Source: Scortum barcoo
Taxonomy: Eukaryota; Chordata; Actinopteri; Centrarchiformes; Terapontidae
Direction of reading: 5' to 3'
Assembly (NCBI GenBank): GCA_023238725.1
Contig: CM041553.1
Coordinates: 9,013,001-9,077,000, forward strand
Length of the DNA: 64,000 bases
The notes beneath the pieces were generated by a model. It was not told the DNA's origin. It ran no database searches and saw only the letters and a list, made by a program, of their open reading frames with translations. A program made the position numbers and the translations under genes. Shown piece by piece: positions 25,370 through 37,601 of the stretch (positions are counted from its first letter, which is position 1; the number at the start of each line of letters is the position of its first letter).

Positions 25370-28300
25370 TCAGCTGGAGGTGACGGAGTGCTTGCTGCCT
25401 GATGCTCCGGGTGGGGGGAGAATGGGAAGAGGGATCACCACTGTGCTGCCAGCCATCATCAACCTACAGAAACAGACATTTCAGAGTGGGACAGGATGTC
25501 GAGAAGATGATATACCCTCAGACTCACTGATTAGTGATTAGAAGTTATTTTGTTACTGACAGTATTTATGCTTGCTTAGATAATCTAGTTATTACTGGAA
25601 TTCAACAGTACAGTTACCTGCCATCACATACTAACACTTTTGGTAAAAAAAAGAAAGAAATAGATGGACATCCTAGGTCTGGTAAATGTAATTGTCTATT
25701 TTTGGCTACTTTTCCACAACAATAACTGAAATCGCACACTTTTCCCTTTTGGCAGAATTTCATTTCAGTGTAAACATTTCCTTTCTCAACAACAGTCTCG
25801 TATTCAGGTTCAGCTGGAGACGTAGAGCAGTGTATGGAAAAGGTCTACAAAATGTGTCACACCACACCACCGGCGAACACGGGGAAAGGCCGTCACCGTC
25901 AATACTCAGTTGAAGAATGTGTAACTATAGCAACAGTGTGTAACCATAGCTACTCACATGGAGACCGCGACGAGGGAGAGAGAGTTCTTCCACGCAGGTC
26001 CTCATTACCTCCCGTCAGGAGTGTAACACGGGGCTGGGTATCCTCCTGTTGGCATCCAGGCAACACGACAAGGATTTTACACACATTTTAAATCTTTAAA
26101 TCAATTTTAAAACTGCAAGTTATTAAAGGTCACCAGAACCAGGCCAATTCTGGCTCCAGCACCAACAACATAAGTAGCCGATGTGGTTATCCATAAGAAG
26201 TTACAGAGTAAAACATTAGCAATAATCATCAATGGTGTGGTAATCTATTCCTCACACTAAGGATTTCCAGACACGTGGGGTTCATCCAGGCTTTTTGCAT
26301 TAGTACAGTCTTCGTATCAGCTATGAAACCAGATGTTTGCTTCTGGAATGACATCTGTTAAAAACACCGCCTGCGCTCCGTTAAAACACTGAACGTGCCT
26401 TTGAGAGCGAGTCGGCCGCTGAGCCAGAAAATAAACAAGCTGCAGCCAGTAGTTTGAATGAATGATGTGACGGCGAGTGTCGCGAGCTGAGCTACTTTGA
26501 GCTTCACAAACTGGAAATGTGTACACAGCAACATTTTTGGAGAGTTTGGTACCATTAGCTACTGGTCATACCTGACCATATAGGGCTGTAGAGGGAGTAA
26601 TCAACTCCAGATTTTATTTCATATGAATTCAACTTTTCTCCGGGTACTCCAATTTCCTCCCACAGTCCTGAAGCTGACTGGAGACTTTCTAATTCCTTCT
26701 AAGTCATGTCTGATTGCCTCTGGCAGCAGTGATATTTGGCTCATGGGGTCACATGAAGTCTCCAGTGACTGGAGGTCTGGAGGGAGTACAGAAGGAGATT
26801 TCTGGGCCATCTGTGATAGAAGAGTCCTTTGATTTGGTTTCATACATCAACAGAGGAGATTAATATACCTTAGACTTCATGCATGTGTATTTACTGTGTG
26901 TGTGTGTGTACCTGAGTTTGGCGTGGCTGGGGAGTTGGCTTGGCTCGCCTGTGAAGATGCACTGGCTGCTGTCTTCATGGCATACATGTTTGCTTCCTCC
27001 TGGAGCTTTGCGACGTTCTTCTTGTACCGAATCCTCTTGTTTCCGAACCAGTTGGCCACCTGAGTTAAAAGGAAGGTGAAAGGTAAGCCAGGAAATTCAG
27101 CTGGCCTCAGTGCACTAAACCATATCCAAGTACATGTGTGTTTCATGGGTTCCCTTATGTTCATAACCCCCCCCCCCCCCCCAGTGTGTCTTTGATGCCC
27201 TGACCTGAGAGACAGTGATGGAACACCTCTTGGCCAGCTCCTCCTTGGCCTCCTCACTGGGGTACGGGTTTGCCAGATGGGAGTAAAAGTACTCATTCAA
27301 AATCTCTGCCGCCTGCTTGCTGAAGTTTCTCCGTTTCCGCCTTGACAGAAATCATCAAAAACTGTTCATCACAATGCTGTAAGCGCACTGTCTCACACTG
27401 CAAGACATTCAGAAGGTTCAGAGGGGGCAGGAAAACAATCTGACCTGGCGTCCAGGAACCTGGAGCGTAGGATCATCACTGCTTCACATGTGCTCTGCTT
27501 GAGCTGCACCTGGATGGTGCTGAACTTGCGGTGGATGATTCTCACCATCCGCTCGATCTCTTTGGGTGAGATGGGCCGCGTACGTGACTGCTCTCTCAGC
27601 AGGTTCATCACGTGGTCGGTGAATTCATTGCATGCCTGTTTGGTAAGGGGGGTGAGTGCATCAGGTATGAGGGTGAAGGAGGGGTTGAAAACAGTCAAAC
27701 AAACTCAATCATTTTCTTCAAATTCATTTAAGCCCAAACCCAATACAATAAGTATTGTAAAGTACTCAGACATCACACCTGTTCGTATTTCTCCAGCTCA
27801 GCGTGGTACATCTTTCGGATCTGAGCGAGCTTGTCTCGGTACTCGGAGTGTTCTATGCTCCCATCGTTGGGCGACCCACCGGCTGCCACGGCTGCCGCTG
27901 CCGCTGCCGCAGAGGCCCCGCCCCTCTCCGGCCCTGTGACCCCTTCTGCTAACAGCATGTTGTCCAGTCGCATGATCTGAGGGTCCGGACTGTCCTCCTC
28001 CTGGACGCCTCGGATACCCAGAGCTGTGGAGATGGATAGAAACAGTCACAGTTTGATGTAATACAGAGAAGTTAAGGGCCTGTTCAGCCAGATCTCCCAC
28101 TTACATTTTTATTGAACATAACACCCCACTGCTCTCCTCTCCTTTATTCTTACTGCTTTCAGGGGTTTTGGAGCATTTTCGATATACTGCCAGGAGGTGT
28201 TGAACACCATTCAGAGTTCAAAGCTTTACATGTTCAAAGTGTGGGGCATCTTTTAACCAGTGGCACCGGGAACAGAATGAACTCAAGAACTGAGACGAGT

Positions 28301-31300
28301 GAGCAGGGTGAGGAAAATAGGAAGCAGAATAATAACTTTGCACATCCTGCTTATGTAACACAATAATTTCAGAATTTCAGCAATGCAGAACTAGAAAAAC
28401 AGGATGCATGTGTGTAAGTTACAACAACCACATAACGTCAGTAGACCTTAGGCACACGCCTCTGAAGCTGTAATGTAATTCCGTCAGTCACAAATGTGTC
28501 ATTGTCAGTGACAAATGTGTCATTTTAATTCATCTACAGATATTTTACATACTATGTCATTCCTTTGCAGTTTTACATGAAAGTTTATTTTATTATTATT
28601 ATTTTTCAGTCTGTTGTGCATTAAATATTTCCTCCCTAAAGCACTTACACAGTGCACAGCACAATTTGCAACAATTAACTAACGCACTTCCTATGCAGCA
28701 ACAAAGTGTATATGAACTCAACCACTTGGCTTGGTGTGTTTTTGAACACAGCTAGGGTCCCTGTGAGCAGCCAGCAGAGAGCACCATCTCACAATACAAT
28801 ACTCACAACATTCAGATTCTTTCATTTTGTTCCTTGCTACCATTTTTTTACTAAATATCCCTCAGTTGAATGTTCTCAAACACAAGGTATAAATCTCAAT
28901 TTCCATAAAAATATCAACAATTACTGTTTGCTAGGCACTCAAGAAACAAGTCCCAGTTTTTATTCTCATATGTCTGTATGAGAATATGTGTGGTCTTGTC
29001 CCCTACACAACACATAGCAACAGCCAGATAATCACCATAAGTTGGTAATGACAGAATAACATAAAAAATGACTTTTTCTCTCCACAGCCAAGCATTAGAA
29101 CAACTCTACATACAGTCTGTGCAGACAGGCCAGCAGGACGTCAGAGACTTCAGAGACTATAAATACTGGATGACCTAAGAACTGTCAGTTATAGCTCTGT
29201 TTGTTGGAGGCAGTGAAGTCTCAAGCGTTGTTTGTACACTGGGGCAACTGCAGTGAAAGAGAAAAAGAAAGAAGCAGAGGCAGAGAGAGACACAGAGACA
29301 GCGCAACAAGACAAAAATGTTTCTATGGCAGTGATGCCAGCTTTCCTTGGCATCCGCAAGAAAAACTGACACACATACACAAGTATACTTGCATGCACTC
29401 ACACACAGACACACACAGCTGTTAATTAACGGCAGCTCTTAAGGAGCGACTAAAGACCCAGTGAAAAATGAAAGCTCATTTGAGAGGTCGTTAATTTGCA
29501 CAGTTATGCAAATTAGGTGGCAATTACAAGGTAGTTCCAGAGATCGTCTCACATCCATAATCCTGCAACGAGGCCAGTGACAGCCTCCGCATCTGGCTGA
29601 CAGCATCCAGACTGACACACACTCACACAGCTGTAAACACTCAGTGATCACCTCTAATTTTGGCAATCTATCAGAACGTAAAGTGACTCACAGTACAGCA
29701 TGCAGCACTGCTCTGGATGAGCCAGCACAGTGGACTTGCTGTGCAGTTATGTGTGGAGAATGAATATGCTGCACGTAACACACGGACGTGCCAGATTAAC
29801 CAGACTACAAAATAGTTTGGCTTGTGTAGCCTAGCACACAGCACACAGACACACACACATAGACACACACAAACACACACACAAAAAGATCACAGACTAT
29901 ACAGAAGACCCACCTGTTTCTCAGCAGTGTGGACAAAGAGGGATAATTACATTCCCTTTCTTCCTTCTTTTAGACATCCATACTTTCCAACATCCCAACA
30001 ACCCTCTTTCCCTACCCTGTCATTATTCCCTAATTTACATTTCTCTCTTTCCCATCACTTCTCCGATAAGTTGTTCCATCCTAACAGTTACAGAATTCAG
30101 CTATTTTTGTGTGGAAGTGGAAAATTAGAGGAAAAAATGGAAAGAGCTTGATACATGTGAGAAACAACAAAGGTCAGAGGGGGAATTTAATTTACTGTGA
30201 CAGTAAAACATACATGTACATGTACAGACACTGTACATTATCCAGATTAGGGTATGAATGGCCGTTTAGTTGAATCAACACCTCTCCAAAGAGATTTCAA
30301 CAAAAAGCATACATCGGCCGGTAGGAGTAAATGAAGGACGACTGTATTAGACTGCATCTGACTCAGCTGGGTCTACATAATAAACTGGCAACTGAGCGTA
30401 AAAGAGAGTAAAAGCGGGAAAGAGAGGATGGTGGGGGAAAGATAGCTGTATTAGAAGGAGGGCAGGTCCCATTACTGGTAATTAATCCATAATTAGTCCA
30501 GAATGTGGGCCAGCCTCCCACATTGCCCAGTGACTCTGCTGTGTGAAGAAACACCAACACACACACACAGTGGCACACACACACACACAGATATAGTGCA
30601 CATCATGAAGAGCTGAGCCGCGGTCCATGACGTCTTGTGGAGCAGAACGCTCTGACGGAGTAAATCCAGATTGGGAGCCCTGTCGCAGCCGTGGGTGGCA
30701 AACTGTCCCCCTCCCACTGGGAATCTGATTGTAGTGAAGGCTGACAGGACTCGGGCGTCTGGAGATTATCAACTGTCTGCCAATCCCTGAAACACAAACA
30801 TTACTGCCTCTCCCTCCAACACATCCATCAATCTGTCCCGCCCTCGCTGGCTTTCTCTTTCCCTGTTCCTTCTTTTCTTTCCTTTTTCATTCCTTGTCCT
30901 GTCTGCACCTCCCACGTCTGCAGCTACGTGTCCCTTTTGCCTCTCTTGTTATTGGTTCTGATTTTGTACTTCTTGCGTCGTCTCTTGTCCTATTTTGTGC
31001 TCCGTTGTATTCTCCAAAAAAATAAATAAATAAAATATGTATAAAGAAGCAGAGTTGTATCGGGAATACCGCGACGGAGGAGTCGGGTGGGAGGGAAAAG
31101 AGCTGCAGATGTGGGATGACAGGGAAGTGGGCAGATAAACCCCAAGGAGGGGATGTACGCTCAGAAAACAGAAGGGCTTTGGATTGTCGCCGTTGTTCAA
31201 GTTATTTTTAACGGCTCTGACGAGAAAGCAGGAGGCAGGACGAGCTCTGTCGAGACAAAGGGAGAGAGGAGCGACGTGTGTCCTAAACTTTCGCAACACC

Positions 31301-34300
31301 CTCGATGTAGACGCTGCCTGAAAGCCCGGCTAAGCCTCTAAGAATTTCCATCGATTATTGAGTGTAATGCAATCGATCAAATCAGTGTGTTGTGCTAATG
31401 GGAAGTAGGGCGAAGCAGCAACTGTCCACCAACACTTTTTTCATGTACAGAAATCAAGACACTGACGAAGGGTTCAGTTTTGACTATTAAAGCCAGATTA
31501 AATATAGGTCATCAATTTTGACACAAGCCTGGGTCCTAACTATATTTAGAACAGATAAATATAGTTATGTGTATCTGCATGTGTCAGAGTTCTGGCATTT
31601 CACTGTGATTAAAAGTGGTGATGATGGGGCGAGCCATTCCTTGACTTTATTTCTTTACTTGTTCACTTTATTAGAAGTTAATGCAATAACGTCACGCTCA
31701 ATCGTGTTTAAAGGATAAGGTTCAAGAGCAAAACCAACAATCCTAAAACCTGATACAGCTTACTCCTCTTTGCCATGGTGTGGCTGCTTCAGTGCCAGGA
31801 TTTTTTTACGACTCAATCCAACATGCTGCTGTAAATCATCACTAGAGCACCGAATGTGTCTTAATCCACCACTGAAAACAGTGTCCACCAAATAACTTTT
31901 GGAAAGCTTACAGTACTTGGCTGTTTTAGGACAATGACTGAGCTTTTTTTGAGAAAATGAAATTATATATTTGTTTTAAAGATATATCAGTAAACTAAAG
32001 GACAGGGTAGAGAAATCAAAAAAATAGTCAGAGAGGGACAAACACACTGGTGTTTTTTAAAGTTTTCATGGGATTTATCAGCAATAAAAGGACACAGAAA
32101 GACATCAGCCTTGTCCTTTAATCTTCTCCACGATTAGGAAGATGGGATTTATAGCTGAGGGGAGTAACAGTTAATGAGCGCTGAATGAGAAGCATAAAAC
32201 TTCAGGTTCATTTGCATCAAAGGCAAAGGTCGGCTCTCTCTGGGTCAATGCTGCGATGTGCACGACAAACAACTGAGCTAGAAAACCCAACCTTGTTCCT
32301 CTCATTTTTAAAGATCGCACTCCCATCTGTTAAAATGTTCTCTTTTCTCACTCTCCATTTTCTTTGCCACCTCTCTCTCTTTTGCTTGTGACCCACTCTG
32401 GAAATTCAAGCTGTTAAGAGTGTGAAAAAGCTGAATGACAGTGAGTAGGTGAGACAACTAGTTGCCTTGGAAACTCTGCATCCTTCCTGCTGCCAACCTC
32501 GAGTTACACATTTCCAGGTTATGTGAATGACTTGAGATAATACCAGGGGCTGCGGTTACACTCCTCTCTGATGTTTGGAGAAAGACCGCTGCGCCGAAAC
32601 GCGAAAGAGAGATGATTGCTTTTTAGGGAAAACACAAATTTTTGGCACTTGTTAAGTCTTAATCGCCACTTTGCTTCAATGGGGTGGGACTGAATGAGGA
32701 AGACTAAGTCGGGATAATTTTTGGGTATAAAATCTGTGTAACAACCACACCGCCGCTGTTCAGCTTGTTCATGTAACTGAGCTGCTTCCACATTACATCA
32801 CCCTAACTGCTGGCACACATTCCTGACGTTAATCGCCCAGATTAGACGATTGGGTTGCTGCCGTGCGTTTCTCAGACAAAAGCGTCGGCCATTGTCATCA
32901 CCGGGGCGGCCAGCAGAGGACGAGCCTCAGAAAAATTGCCTTCAGAAGAGTGAGAGTGCAACATGCTAAGCACACATCCTAATAATTCTCCTAAAACGGT
33001 GAGGTGAAACTAATGTACGTTAAGTGGAAATGGACAACTTACCTGTCTTTTCTTTGATCTCACACAGGACACTGAAGAGGGTAGGCTTCATTCTGTGGCA
33101 GTTTAAAGCATGTTTCCTTTAAACGAGACACAAGAGTGACAGAGAGTGACACAACGTGAAAGACAAACTGTTCTTTGGGGGACTTCACACTGTTGCTGAC
33201 AAGCGCTAACACACAACACCAAGAGTTCGTGTAGACACAGAGCAGAGCGGGTACAGGTGAGGCCCCTTTGGCAGAAAACAGGCCCGAGCACATAGCTGTC
33301 TGATTCAGCTGCATGTTTAGGGAGGCGAGAGGAGATAGTGAATGCACACTCCTGCAGAAAGACTCTCAAAACTTAGCAGGGAACAACAATGTCCACATCT
33401 GATCAGAAATCTGCTGTTTTCCAGCAGTTCAGCTTGTCTGTAGGCAATGTTTATTTTTACCCATCTATTTTTTTTATTGTCCTTGTTTTTAGCTGTGCGT
33501 CTATTTTTATCTTCCTGTAAGCTGTTCTGTCTGAGCCACTTAAAACTGGAGTCAAATTCTTTGTGTATGTGTGTGTTTGTGTGTGTGTGTGTGATAATAA
33601 AGCTGATTTTGTGGTTCGTGTCGCTTTTAAAAAGACTCTCACTCACACATGTTTTGAGTGAACTCGCTGTAAAACTCAATGTTTTAGGCAGTGGATGAAT
33701 ACAGAATGGGTTTGATTCCTACTTTGTAGAAGAGAGAAACTATGATTAGAGTTTTGTGTTTTATTATCACATAATTAATATGGATCAGTGTGCAACACAA
33801 TATTGCAAATGCGTGCAAATTCACATGTACAATAGTCAGTAATGTTCAAACAAGTGAACTGATAACATGAATTATTATGCATGATATGTGTGATTTCAAG
33901 CATGCCAACAACTGGGCTCAACTTTTGGCCACGACACAGGTCAGATTTTACTGTAATGTACACAGGTTGATAAATGCTATAGCCATAATGATACACCAAA
34001 AAAATGTGTTAGTGGGTCTGAGTCACGGGGCGGTGGAGGTCAGGCTCAAGTGGAGAGATAATAAATCATCCTATTATGCAACCGAGAAGCAAGTTCGCAC
34101 CACCTCCTCACACCTCCATCAGCCCACTCCCATCGGTCAAAGTCTCAAATGGCTATCTGCATTTGAAATGTGGACGGAGGAGCAAAGACCACCACCCCCC
34201 CCCCCACCTGTGTCAGCCTATACACTGTGAACAGAGGACAGCAGGGTAATGTATGCATTTGTGAGAGGGATGCTATGGAGGACACACATAAAGCAGCTGA

Positions 34301-34698
34301 CAAACTGCACTACTGTTTACATAAGAATAGAAAAATACAATTAAAAATGTGATTGTGTTTTGCTCATGTTAGTGGCTGTTTTGCATGCAGAAGTGAGGTG
34401 TAGTGAGCACAGAAGTGTCAGCAGCACTGAGGATGGGGGGTGTTACAGTGTATTACAGTGTGGAAGACCATGCAAGCTTGAGGGGGACACGAAACTCTGA
34501 TGCCCCCCGTCATTACCTGGCCTGGGCCTCGTCTAGACTCTCATCTGTGATGGTCATGATCTGCTGCAGGATGTCACCGATGTCCTGCTGCGGCTCGCCG
34601 AGGCTGTGGAGTTTCCTCATGTGGTCGGGGTCGCCCACATCCTCCTGAGACAGTCCGTTCAGTCCGCCGTGACCCAGCATCATGTGGGCCTGGTCCAT
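25370..34698 (-). CDS. pbx4: PBX-family TALE homeobox transcription factor
   Basis: Eight exons join in phase to 368 residues: 34698-34517, 33116-33043, 28023-27779, 27635-27445, 27340-27205, 27059-26912, 26045-26009, 25463-25370. The start MDQAHMMLGH is the first ATG in the frame, in context GGACGCATGG. The PBC domain runs from QDIGDILQQIMTITDESLDE through LREQSRTRPISPKEIERM, with a polyalanine tract in exon 3. The homeodomain (about 230-293) has the TALE loop NPYPSEE and the recognition helix WFGNKRIRYKKN. PBX proteins bind DNA in the nucleus as partners of HOX and MEIS/PREP and pattern the hindbrain and body axis. The C-terminus is odd: a 37-nt exon encoding GGYPAPCYTPDGR, as in PBX1b, then 30 residues ending KHSVTSS. 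PBX class is certain; pbx4 is chosen from synteny, and pbx2 or another paralogue is possible. Confidence 0.88.
26046..26911 (-). other. pbx intron 6
   Basis: Intron between the homeodomain exon and the PBX1b-like microexon. A phrase at 26637-26665 (CCGGGTACTCC, then TTCCTCCCACAGTCC) resembles a common dispersed fish repeat. I looked for an exon like the standard PBX SGDLFM exon and saw none. Confidence 0.45.
27167..27182. repeat. Poly-C run of 16
   Basis: Mononucleotide C tract (poly-G in the sense of pbx) inside the short intron after the fifth coding exon, about 25 bases past its splice donor. Assemblies often have length errors at such runs. Confidence 0.9.
28024..33042 (-). other. pbx intron 2 (5.0 kb), candidate regulatory sequence
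   Basis: Large intron inside the PBC domain. It contains a 20-odd-base tandem duplication at about 28485-28525 (two copies of ACAAATGTGTCATT), CA repeats near 29845-29883 and 30555-30592, and two stretches of balanced composition with homeodomain- and octamer-like sites (29419-29670 and 30455-30780) that look like possible conserved non-coding elements. No exon is seen. Confidence 0.5.
33117..34516 (-). other. pbx intron 1
   Basis: Intron between the start exon (donor gtaatg) and the KHALNCHRMKP exon. It has a GT repeat at 33561-33593 and a C run near 34194. No other feature is recognised. Confidence 0.55.
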
Positions 34699-34759
34699 GC
34701 GTCCGCCGAGCCACTGACTGTGACTGTGGGAGGGGACAACAAAGGAGGCTCCTTGCTCA

Positions 34760-35289
34760 ACTTTCACTTCGAATACCGAGAGCTTAAAAAGTTGCGTTCA
34801 TTAAAAGAAACCCAAAACTAGCCGCAGGTCTGAGCAGTGAGAGCTGAGCTGCCTCCGCCGGAGCTCGCTGCCGGCCTCGCTCCGAATAACAAAGGAAAAG
34901 AGCCCGAAGAGCAGCGGCCGCGACATCTACTCAGAGAGCGGGGAAGCACGGCTCGGCCGCTCCTCTGCAAACCGTGGCTCTGCTTCCTCTTCTTCTCTGG
35001 CGCGGCAGGGATCGGCGGGGCTCGGTTCGGCAAACATTGCAGCCCGCAGAAAAAGACACTGTTGTTTTCACGAGCGGAGGGACGCGGTGCGCGTGCGCAC
35101 GTCTGGACCTCCCCCGAAAAAAACAAAACCGGGAGGCTCCGAGGGGGGAGGACAGCTTCACAGCAAAATGAAAGACATCGGGAGACCATCTGAGTCACGC
35201 ATGCAAACAGCAGGATGTCAGAGCGGGAACAACAACAAGCCACAGCTGACTCCTGTGTGTGTGTGTGACAGATATATATGTATGTATAC

Positions 35290-35323
<34 letters not shown>

Positions 35324-35608
35324 AATGACCTGGGAGTCCTCTGATGTCGCCGTCTCCGCCTGCACCCCTTTTATTCACCCGGTCACTAAAAGTGCGGGTG
35401 GCCGGGGGGGGGGTCACCTGAAACGCGGCGCAGGTGAGACGCTCCTGAGACTCCTCATCTGTCCGGGTCCGTCCAAATGTCGCGCTGCCACGTTTGTACC
35501 ATTAGTTTGTGTTGGTTCCTGCCCCCCTCCTTCCACTCCGTGCACGGCTCTTCCTCCCCGCTCCTCCCTGAAGAAAAACACCATGCGGAGCAACACCGCC
35601 CACCGGCT

Positions 35609-35610
<2 letters not shown>
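34760..35610 (-). promoter_or_regulatory. CpG-rich 5' region of pbx
   Basis: GC- and CpG-rich sequence, unlike the AT-rich surroundings, lies just upstream of the pbx start codon. It includes GCGGCCGC at 34914-34921 and dense CpG at 34840-35115 and again at 35340-35600. A usable acceptor at 34729 (CCCTCCCACAG) suggests a spliced upstream non-coding exon. A CpG island promoter is typical of developmental regulators. The start site itself cannot be read from sequence. Confidence 0.6.
35298..35323. repeat. (TG)n microsatellite
   Basis: Pure TG run preceded by TATATA-rich sequence, between two CpG-rich blocks upstream of pbx. Confidence 0.9.
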
Positions 35611-35640
<30 letters not shown>

Positions 35641-35648
35641 ACACACAC
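35608..35648. repeat. (CA)n microsatellite
   Basis: CA dinucleotide run with two GC interruptions at the outer edge of the pbx CpG-rich region. Confidence 0.9.
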
Positions 35649-35975
35649 TGAGTGGAGAAGACTTCCGCTCAGGCTTTTCTCAATAACATAATGCAGTGTG
35701 GGGGGGGTGAGTTCAGATTCCCTGACACAGCTTCAGTAATAAATTTCATCACACACCTCTAGCTTGTTTTCTGAGGCTCCACTAGTTTTGGGTTGTTGGT
35801 GTTTTTCCTGTTTCCACATTCTTCAGTGGCAACATTAGACAGCGTTCAGCGTGTGTGCGTTTTTGCATCGTCTTGGCACTGTCATTAAGTGATTATATGG
35901 GCAAAAACTTGTTCATTCATTTATTAAAACAGTTTGACAAGAAACAGGCAGAAGAGTTATTTCAAAACCAAGATA

Positions 35976-36585
35976 GTCAGTGATCAAATGTACATTTACT
36001 GAAGTATCTGTACTGCTACAGTGAAACTGGAGCAGCCTTTATTAACAACTAGAATTTGAGATTATACAATTTTACAAACTCTGTCAGGTTGATTTCACAT
36101 TTCCCAACCAACCTCCCTCACGTTTGACCCAATTTTGAGATGAAATTACTCGTCACAGACTTTTAAATCTCGTGTTAAAATGTAGCTGATTCATATAACT
36201 GTTAACCAGAAGTAACATATGTCCAATATCTCTACCTAATACAGTTGTGTACTACATTTAGTCCACAGAAATTAGTATGTATTGTTACAGATTGCTCTAC
36301 CCTGCTGTATATAAAGTAATTCAATTGAAATTACTGCAATGTTGAAGTGATGAACACATTAATGCATTAGTAATTATAACCCCAAAATATACATTATTCT
36401 TAAAAGAGCTCTTCTGCATTATTAATCCCTTTACTTTTGTAAACATTTTGACTTGAATACTTTTCTACTTATAGTTAAGTTAAATGAATGTGGCCCTTCT
36501 ACTTGGAACAAAGCGTTACTATTGTAGTATGTCTTTTTTTTTTTTTTACATATGTAAAAGACCTAAGTACTTCTTCCACCATTGG
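35976..36585 (+). repeat. Percomorph dispersed MITE-like repeat, copy 1
   Basis: It begins with a form of ATGTACATTTACTGAAGTA, contains 'acttttctactta' type blocks and ends AGTACTTCTTCCACCATTGG. This is the start and end of a very common spiny-rayed fish repeat whose ends read CAGTGGTGGAA inverted. The copy is diverged. A second copy lies at about 46441-46835 in the same orientation. Class is uncertain; the inverted ends suggest a DNA transposon derivative. Confidence 0.5.
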
Positions 36586-37526
36586 TAAAAGAACAGGATA
36601 AAGAGAGTACCAGCTGGAGTGTGTGTGTCAGTGTGTGTTTGTGTGTATATGTGTGTGTGTGTGTGATACTACAGAGGTAAACATCATTTTTCTAACAATA
36701 TCAATAGCAGAATTACTACATTTACATCATAGCATTCATTTAAAGTGCCTGTCTTGTGCAGGTTGCCCAGTGTGTATATTCCAGCACACATGCACACACT
36801 GGGCAGGAGACAGGTAAAGCCAAGACACCCATGACTGACTATTACAGGCTCCACACATCGCCTGGTAATTCACTTTGCCTTCTCAACTCTATTGTGAAAA
36901 TGTTATGTTATAAAAATGCTGCCATTTTATATGTCCATGACAGATGTGTATGGAGTGCTCTGCAGAATTTAGGTGAGCAGCAAAATGATTTTAACACCCA
37001 GTGCCAAAATACAAAAAGATGGAGGTCATTCATAAAAACTAAAATTAATGGATGACAAACTTATGAGACATTTTTCCGAATGATGTTTGCCAACCTACAA
37101 AAACAGCTAACTTACATGAAACATTTAATAGTTGCTGAAGGGGAGGATTTAAACGTTTCAGTACTTTTATTGTGAAAGTAGTAACGATTGATATCCGGCG
37201 TGGTTCTGGCTTCTTCTGGCTGCTTTGACGCAGCTCTCCATCAGTATGTCGGCGGGCCCCGGGGAATACCGCAGTTTGATTGGAAACCGCGAAGGAGCCA
37301 TCAATTCACCGTGGAAACAATGTTGTTGTTGATAATGATATCAATATTAAAAATAACTTCGTGTGTCTGTGTGTTAAAACAATTAAAGGTGCCCTGATCC
37401 TACTGAGAGCACTGCACACTGTTGACTTTATAGTGACCTCATTGTGCTGTATAGTATTGCCTATAATGAAATCATGTTACTACAGGACGGTGTTGTTTTT
37501 ATTTGCATGATGTCAGCTTTAAAGAT

Positions 37527-37601
<75 letters not shown>

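Noticed and set aside
34818..35417. Long open minus-strand frame (199 codons) upstream of pbx
   Set aside because: Stop codons are rare by chance in CpG-rich DNA. The frame translates CA/GT repeats (runs of TH) and shows no domain; this is the pbx promoter/5'UTR region.
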